Positions 57,272 through 64,000 of a DNA stretch of 64,000 nucleotides are shown here, one piece after another. This DNA is from Cymbidium sinense (lineage: Eukaryota; Streptophyta; Magnoliopsida; Asparagales; Orchidaceae): positions 1 through 64,000 of the forward strand of contig JAKCPB010001437.1 in assembly GCA_021442155.1 (NCBI GenBank), in the 5' to 3' direction. Within the stretch, counting starts at the first letter, position 1; the number at the start of each line of letters is the position of its first letter. The translations under genes were made by a program, and so were the position numbers. The notes under the pieces are model-generated. The model made no database searches, was not told the origin of the DNA, and was given only the letters and a program-made list of their open reading frames with translations.

Positions 57272-59700
57272 AATAGAGAACAAATTCAGATTCCACATTT
57301 CTTCCTTTCAATTTCATCAACTAAGTAACAGACCAAGTTTTCTAAGACACAAGCAAAGCTAGATAAAAAGTGAGCACGCATAGAGCAAATCAAATACCCT
57401 AGATAACTAGAACCATCTCTACTATAAGGACATAGTTCCATAAGCAGCAACTCTGATCGATCATTCCTGAGTTTCTCCAGTTCCCATCAGAACCACCTCG
57501 GCCTCTCGAGTAGTGGTATCCACCATCATATCCCCGAACTCTCCCTCCACCACAACCACAATTGTAACCTCCATCACTCCTCCTGCCTCCATGACCACCA
57601 CTGCTCTGACCACCACCTCCAAATCCACCAGCACCACTTTGATAACCTCCACCTCCACCTTCACCTCCACCATAATATCTAGACTGAGCCTAGTTGATGG
57701 TGATGTTCTTTCCGTCAAGGTTTCGCCCACTCTTAGGGTTTAGGTTTATGTTTAGGTTTATTAGGTTTTAGGGTTTAGGTTTACCTTTTTATTTATTTAG
57801 TTACTTTAGGTTTAGCTTTAGGGTTTAGGGTATGGGGTTAGGGTTTAAAGTTTAAAGTTTAGGGTTTAGGGTTTAAGGTTTTAGGGTTTATGCTTTTATA
57901 GTTTTGGGTTTACGGTGTGGTTTTTTTATCGTTTAGGATTTAGGGTTTAGGGTTCTGCCAGCTTAGGGTTTTTTTTGAATTAAGTAAACCAAGTAGGTTT
58001 GGGTTAACTTAGTTTATTTAGTTTATTTTATTTATTTTAGTTTATTTTATTTTATTTTATTTATGATTATTTTTTATTTAATTTAGTTTATTTATTTTAG
58101 GTTTAGATTTATTTTTAGTGGGTTATTTTATTTCATTTTTTTGGTTTAGGTTTTATTTCTTTTTATTTTGAGGTTTAAATTTAGGTTTTATTTTATTTTA
58201 TTAGGTTTTTATTTTAGGTTTATTTTTAGGTTTTATTTCTTAGTTTAGGTTTACGTTTATTTTTATTTTATTTTATTTGGTTTAGTTTTAGGTTTAAGTT
58301 TAGTTTACTTTAAGTTTAGGTCTTATTTATTTTTGTTTAGTATATTTTACTTTAGGTTTAGTTCATTTTATTTTTATTTTAGGTTTAGGTTTTTGTTTAG
58401 TTTAGGGTTTATCTTTTAATTTTATGTTTATTTTTTAGGTTTATCATTTTATTTAGTTTTTATTTTATTTTATTTTAGGTTTATTTTAGGTTAATTTTAT
58501 TTTTATTTTACATTTAGTTCTTATTTTATATAGGTTTTCTATTCTTAATTTTATTTTACTTTTTCATTTAATTTAGGTTATTATATATTTTATTTTATTT
58601 TACTAGTTTATTTTATTTTATTCTTATTTAGGTTTAGGTTTAGGCTTTATTTTATTTTATTATTTTATCTTTTAGGTTTAAGTTTTTTTAAGGTTTATTT
58701 AGTTTAGGTTTTAATTTTTAGTTGTGGTTGTGGTTTAGGGTTTTGGGTTTAGGGTTTTGGTTTAGGTCTTGGGGTTTAGGTTTAGGCCTGGGTTTAGGGT
58801 TGGTTTAGGGTTTATATCTTTTAGGGTTTTTGGTTTTGTGTTTTAGTTTAAGCTTTAGCTTTTATGGTTTAGTTTTAGAGGGTTTAGGGATCAAGTTTAT
58901 GGTTAGTTTGTGGCTAGGTTAGGGTTTAGGATTTAGGGTTTGTGATTTAGGGTCAGTTTAGGGTCATGGTTTCAGGTAGTTGGCTTAGTGGCCTAGCCCA
59001 GGGTTTAGGGAGGGTCAGGTTTAGGGTCCATGGCTATGGTTTAGGTTTAATAGGGTGGGGTAGGTTTAGGGTCAGGTCAGTTATTGTGGAGGTTATGGGC
59101 CTTTTCATTCATCTTTTTAAAACAAAATTGGTCATTATTTAGTATTTTTTTTATTATTTAATTTATTTTATTTTTTATTTGATTTAGGATTATTTTATTT
59201 TTTATTTATTTAGTTTATTTATTTTAGTTTTGGTTTTATATTACTTTATTTTATTTAGTTTAGATTTATTTTATTTTTAGTTTCTTTTATTTTTATTTTA
59301 TTTTGGGTTTAGGTTTTATTTTTTATTTTAGGTTTAGGTTTATGATTTTATCTTTATTTAGGTTTTTAGGTTTTATTTTAGATTTATTTTTAGGTTTTAT
59401 TTTTAGTTTAGGTTTAGGTTTATTTTTAGATTATTTTATTTTATTTTGTTTAGGTTTAGGTTTAGGTTTAGTTTAGTTTAGGTTTTATTTATTTTACTTA
59501 GTTTAAGTTTAGGTTAATTTTTTTTTTTAGTTTAGGTAGGTTTAATTTTTTATTAATTTTAGGTTTATTTTAAGTTTAGGTTTATTTAGTTTTTATTTTA
59601 TTTTATTTTAGGTTTATTTATATATATTTAGTTTATTTTATTTAGGATTTTATTTTGTAAAGTTTAAGTTTTATTTATTTTAATTTAGTTTAATTTTATT
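56166..59700 (+). repeat. Higher-order unit D of the ~3.5-kb duplication
   Basis: Collinear copy of unit C carrying copy 18. The right boundary is soft: alignment by eye is good to about 59450 (GGTTTAGGTTTATTTTTAGA and following) and fades after that. Confidence 0.8.
57272..57734 (-). pseudogene. GR-RBP retrocopy fragment, copy 18
   Basis: On minus SGRNLDGKNITIN, a stop (CAG to TAG), then AQSRYYGGGEGGGGGYQSGA and an unbroken glycine-rich frame (GGFGGGGQSSGGHGG, RRSDGGYNCG) to GGSDGNWRNSGM. As in copies 15-17 the native TGA is TCA, so the frame runs into former 3'UTR. There is one stop in about 100 codons. The A-tail side (nine T on +) joins an AT-rich block. Confidence 0.85.
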
Positions 59701-60156
59701 ATTTTGTTTTATTCGTTTAGGTTTAGGGTTTAGTTTATACTTTATCTTATTTTAATTTATTTTGGTTTAGGTTTTATTTATTTATTTTATAGCTTTTATT
59801 TAATTTAGGATTTTCAATTGGTATGGTGTGGTTTATGATTTGGGGCTTTGGGTTTAATGTTTAGGGTTTAGGATTTAAGGTTTAGGATTAAGGGTTTAGT
59901 TTTTAGGGTTTAGGGTTTAGGGTTTAAGGCTGTTTAAGGTTTGGGGTTTGGTTTAGGGTTTAGGTTTGGGTTTTATTTTTTGGGTTTTAGGTTTTAGGTT
60001 TAGGTTTAGGGTATTTAGGGTTCAGGGTTTAGGGTTTAGGGTCTATTTAAGGTTTAGGTTTAGGGTTTTAGGGTTTAGGGTTTAAGGTTTAAGGTTTAGG
60101 GTTTAATTTTTATGGTTCAAGTTTTAGTTTAGGGTTTGGGGTTCTTTGTATTTTTT
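57735..60156 (+). repeat. Satellite interval between copies 18 and 19
   Basis: A TTTAGGG zone (57732-57960) leads to a junction at 57968 (GAATTAAGTAAACC), an AT-rich block to 58715, and a mixed TTTAGGG/GC zone at 58715-59105. A junction at 59112 (AAAACAAAATTGG) and an AT block to 59810 follow. A long TTTAGGG zone at 59820-60145 ends with GGTTCAAGTTTTAGTTTAGG, the phrase that precedes copies of the left and middle subfamily. Confidence 0.8.
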
Positions 60157-60356
60157 ATTAGAGAAAATTTAGATTCAACATTTCTTCTTTTGATTTCATA
60201 AACCAAGTAACACATTAAGTTTTCTAAGGCACAAGTGATGACATAGATCAAATATGAGTCAAGCATAGAGCAAATCAAAAACCCTAAATAACTAGAATCG
60301 TCTCTATTATAAAGATAGCTCCATAAGCAGCAGATTGAATTATCCTTTCTTCAATT
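60157..60356 (-). pseudogene. GR-RBP fragment, copy 19 (3'UTR only, shortest)
   Basis: Only the 3'UTR and the last few bases to the stop region survive (on + CCATAAGCAGCAGATTGAAT then TTCTTCAATTTTTA). The array resumes as TTTTATTTTATTTAGG. Its stop region still reads TGA on minus and its A-tail side joins TTTAGGG, so it belongs with copies 1-14 although it lies to the right of copies 15-18. Confidence 0.78.
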
Positions 60357-63300
60357 TTTATTTTATTTAGGCTTTTTATTCTATTTATTTTATTTTATTT
60401 TAGTTTAGTTTAGTTTTATTTATTTTTAGTTCATTTTATTTTATTTTTAGGTTTCAATTTAGGTTTCAGTTTAAGTTTAATTTAATTTTATTTTATTTAG
60501 GTTTAGATTTTCTTATATATTATATTTTTTGGTTTTATTTAGTTTAGGTTTAGGTTTATAGGATTATAGGGTTTAGCGTTTAGGGCTTTGGGTTTTAGGG
60601 TTTAGGATTTAGGGTTTAGGGTAGTTAGGTGAGTTGTTAGTTTTTATTTTATTACTTCATTTTAGTATTTATTTTATTTTGTAATTTTATTTAGGTTTAT
60701 TTTTATTTAGTTTACTTTTATTTATTTTAGGTTTATTTATTTTGTTTAGGTTTTTTAATTTAGTTTATTTTATTAGGTTTAGTTTTTTAGGTTTATTCTT
60801 TAGTATTTTATTTTTATTTTATTTTTTTTAGGTTAAGGTTTCATTTTTAATTTTAGGTAGGTTCAGGTTTCATTTTATTTTATTAGGTTGGTTTAGGTTT
60901 ATTTTAGGTTAATTTTTAGGTTTTATTTTAGTTTAGGTTTATATTTATTTTAATTTTATTTTATTTTATTGTAGGTTTAAGTTTAACCCACTTTAGGTTT
61001 AGGTTTAGGTTTATTTATTATATTAGTTTATTTATTTTAGGTCATTTTATTTTATATTGTTTATTTTTTATTTTAGTTTTATTTTAGGTTTTAGTTTAGT
61101 TTTGTTTATTTATTTATTTTAGTTTTTTTTTTGGGGTGGTAGGTCTCGCTTAGGGTTTAGGGTTTTAAGTTGTGGTATTAGGTATAGGTCAGTTTAGGTT
61201 TAATTTAGGGTAGACTTTAGGTTTTAAAAAAACCAAGTAAATGATGTTTTAAATTTATTTAGTTTATTTTTTTTATTTTATTTTAGTTTATTTATTTATA
61301 TTTATTCATTTAGTTTAAGTTTTTCTAATTTTTGTTTAGGTTTAGGTTTATGTTTATTTTAGTTTAGTTTATTTTTATTTTATTTTTAGGTTTAGATTTT
61401 ATATTTTATTTTAGGTTTATTTTTTTTTATTTTTAGGTTTAGGTTTTAGGTTTCATTTTGGCTATTTTGTTTTATTTTTTAAATTTAGATAGGTTTTCTT
61501 TAGTTTTATTTTATTTTATTTAGTTTAGGGTTTAGGTTTATTTTATTTAGGTTTAGGTTTAGGTTTATTTATTTTAATTTAGTTTATTTTAGTTTTGGTT
61601 TAGTTTATTTTATCTTTATTTTATGTTTCATATTTTGTTTTTTATTCTTTTATATTATTTATTTTAGTTTATTTTTAGGTTTAGGTTTTATTTAGTTTTA
61701 TTTTACTTTATTTTATTTTTTTATTTTATATTTATTTTATGTTTAGTTTTTTTATTTAGTTTTTTATTTTATCTTAATTTTATTTTTTTAGTTAGGTTTT
61801 ATTTATTTAATTGAGTTTTATTTTATTTTATTTTAGGTTTAGGTTTAGGTTTAGTTTTAATTTTAATTTTTAATTTATTTAGGTTTATTATTTATTTTAT
61901 TTTAAGTTTTATCTTTAGTTTAGATTTTGTGGTTTTTAGGGTTTTGTCAGGGTAAGCCTTTGGGGGTTTAGTTTTATGTTTAGGGTTTTTGCCTGGGAGA
62001 TAAATGTTTATGGTTTAGGTTTGTTAGATTGTGGTTAAGGTGTAGGTTTAGGGTTTAAACTTTTTTTGGGATTTATTTTATTTATTTTATTTTTTTTAAA
62101 ATTCAGTCAAAGTTATTTATTATTATTTTATTTATTTTAGTTTATTTAAATTTTTTTTTATTTGGTTTATTTTATTTATTTAGTTTTAATTTATTTTATT
62201 TAGGTATTTTATATTATTTTAGGTTTTATTTTAATTTATTTTTAGGATTAGATTTAGGTTTATTTTTTTTAGTAGTTTTTTATTTATTTTTTAGGTTTAG
62301 GTTTTATTTCAATTAGGTTTAGGTTTAGGTTTTATTTTATCTTTTTTTTTAGGTTTAAAGTTTATTACATTTATTTTTAGGTTTTATTTTTATTTTAGGT
62401 TTAGGTTTTATTTATTTTGGTTTACTTTATTTTATTTAGTCAGAGTAACTTTATTTTTTATCATTTAGTTTAGGGTTTAGGTTTACTTTTATTTATTTTA
62501 GTTTATTATTTAGGTTTAGTCTTATTTTAGTTTTATTTTATTTATTTTAGGTTTATTTTATTTATGTTTATTGTTTAGTTTATTTTATATTTATTTTAGT
62601 TTAGTTTAGTTTATTTAAATTTAATTTTTATTTTATATTTATCTTTTAAGTTTAAGTTTAGGTTTTAGTTTATGTTTTTATTTAAGTTTTTTTTTTAGGT
62701 TTAGGTTTATGTTTTTTTTTCTTAGGTTTAGGTTTTAAGTTTTTATTTTAGGTTCATTTTTAAGTTTTATTTTTTAGTTTAGGTTTAGGTTTAGGTTTTA
62801 TTTGTTTTAGTTTATGTTTAATTTTAGTTTATTTTATTTATTTATTTTTTATTTATTTTTTAGGATTTAGGTTTTATTTAGTTTATCTGTTTTTAGTTTA
62901 GGGTTTAGGTTTTACTTTATTTATTTATTTTTTAGGATTTATTTTAAAGTTTAGGTTTTTATTTAGTTTTTATTTTAGGTTGCAGGTTTATTTTATTTTT
63001 TATTTATTTTAGTTTTATTTTACTTAGGTTTTTATTCTTATATTTAATTTATTTTTTAGTTTAGTTTGCATTTTTATTTATTTTATTTTTAGGTTTAGGT
63101 TTTAGTTTAGGTTTTTACTTATTTTTTCTAGATTTTATTTATTTTAGGTGTAAGTTTTATCTTTTAGTTTGATTTTGGTTTATATTTTAGGTTTAGGGTT
63201 TAGGTTTAGGGTTTAGGGAGGGTTTAGGTTTAGGACCAGGGTTTAGTGAGGTTTTAAGGTTTTAAGTTAGTGTCAAGGTTTAAGGTTTAAGATCTCTTTT

Positions 63301-64000
63301 AGCTGTGGTTATGGTTTTAGGGTTTAGGGTTTAGTTTTAAGGTTTGAGTTTAGGGTTGGGGTTTAGAGTCAGGTCAGTTAGGAGTTAGGGAGTTGGAGTT
63401 TAGGGTTAGAGTTTATGAGTTTAGGGTTAGGGGTGGTTTTAGTCGAGGTCTGATTAGCATTTAGTTTAGGTTTAGGGTAATTAGGTTTAGGATTTAGGGT
63501 TTATGGTTTATTGAAGGTATGGTAGTTTAGGGATTTAGGAGGGGGGTTAGGGTTTTTTAATTTTATTTTATTTTTTATTATTTTTAATTTTTTTTTAAAT
63601 TAGGTGCAGGTAAACTTAGGTGTATTAGTTTATTTTTTTATTTATTTTAGTTGATTTTGTTTTATCTTTAGCTTTATTTTATTTTTTATTTAATTTTGTT
63701 TATTTATTTTAGATTTATTTATTTTAGTTTGGTTTATTTATTTTCATTTTCTTTTTTTTAGATTTAGGTTTGGTTTATTTTAGTTTAGTTTATTTTATTT
63801 TTTTTAGGCTTTAGGTTTTATTTTTTATTTTTTGGTTTTAACTTTAGGTTTTATTTTATTTTTTTTAGGTTTAGGTTTTAGGTTTTTATTTTAGGTTTAA
63901 GTTTAGCTTTAATTTTTTAGTTTAGGTTTACACTTATTTTTAGTTTATTTTATTTTATTTAGTTTATATTTAGGTTTAGGTTTATGTTTTTTTTATTTGA
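60357..64000 (+). repeat. Satellite continuing to the window edge, no GR-RBP module
   Basis: Junctions are at about 61222 (AAAAAAACCAAGTAAA), 62088 (AAAATTCAGTCAAAG) and 63580 (AAATTAGGTGCAGGTAAAC). The AT-rich blocks are 60357-60550, 60640-61130, 61250-61930, 62120-63180 and 63630-64000. The TTTAGGG zones between them are short, except 63185-63560, which has many GGTTAGGG and GTCAGG variants. The array is still running at 64000. Confidence 0.8.

Noticed and set aside
11488..57734. A functional GR-RBP gene cluster
   Set aside because: No copy has the first three-quarters of the RRM, a start codon in context or a promoter; full copies all start at the same truncation.
11061..64000. A functional chromosome end
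   Set aside because: Perfect TTTAGGG runs are only a few units long and the array holds retroelements and pseudogenes. It is telomere-derived, but not a working telomere.
1..64000. tRNA, rRNA, CRISPR array, bacterial-type operons or defence systems
   Set aside because: I found no tRNA A/B boxes with a cloverleaf, no rRNA core motifs, no regularly spaced short repeats with unique spacers and no intact gene series.

Overview
The window looks like nuclear DNA of a land plant. The evidence is the Arabidopsis-type telomere word TTTAGGG, a plant glycine-rich RNA-binding protein (GR-RBP, AtGRP7-like) sequence, a Ty3/gypsy element with the domain order of the plant Tat lineage, and an RTE-like LINE of a kind common in plants. 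The species cannot be named from the sequence. No intact gene was found; everything recognisable is a repeat, a dead mobile element or a pseudogene.

Layout. 1-2560: AT-rich non-coding DNA with a short tandem repeat (about 175 bp, three copies). 2560-9340: a decayed Tat-like Ty3/gypsy element (protease edge, reverse transcriptase, RNase H, a second RNase H, integrase, long 3' non-coding part). 9600-11060: five diverged copies of a roughly 340-bp AT-rich satellite. 11060-64000: about 53 kb of a satellite made from degenerate telomere repeat, always with the G-rich strand on +, interrupted only by a 5'-truncated LINE (32496-33639) and a gag-protease fragment of a second gypsy element (46169-48994).

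The satellite has a regular design. A basic unit of about 0.9-1.1 kb holds a TTTAGGG-rich zone (replaced in some units by a GC-rich zone of CAGTGGCC/CCCAGG words), then a conserved junction (6-9 T, then AAATTAAGTAAACC), then a 0.6-0.8 kb AT-rich block built from TTTAGG, TTTATTTTA and TTTAG words. In 19 places a fragment of a GR-RBP mRNA is embedded, always sense on the minus strand. Full copies run from the end of the RRM (NGQNLDSRNITINQAQSR) through the glycine-rich domain, the stop and a roughly 220-bp 3'UTR to an A-run, which reads as T on +. They look like descendants of one 5'-truncated retrocopy that landed in telomere-like DNA and was then amplified with it. Shared deletions, junctions and point changes sort the copies into subfamilies and show higher-order duplications of about 1.7, 3.5 and 4.8 kb.

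Telomere-ward would be to the right if this is a subtelomere: retroelements on the left, TTTAGGG running 5'->3' to the right. A pericentromeric or other interstitial site is equally possible. The strangest part of the sequence (GC-rich zones and TTTTATTTTA-like zones inside a telomere-derived array) should be checked against raw reads, because long-read base-callers are known to make systematic errors in telomere repeats.
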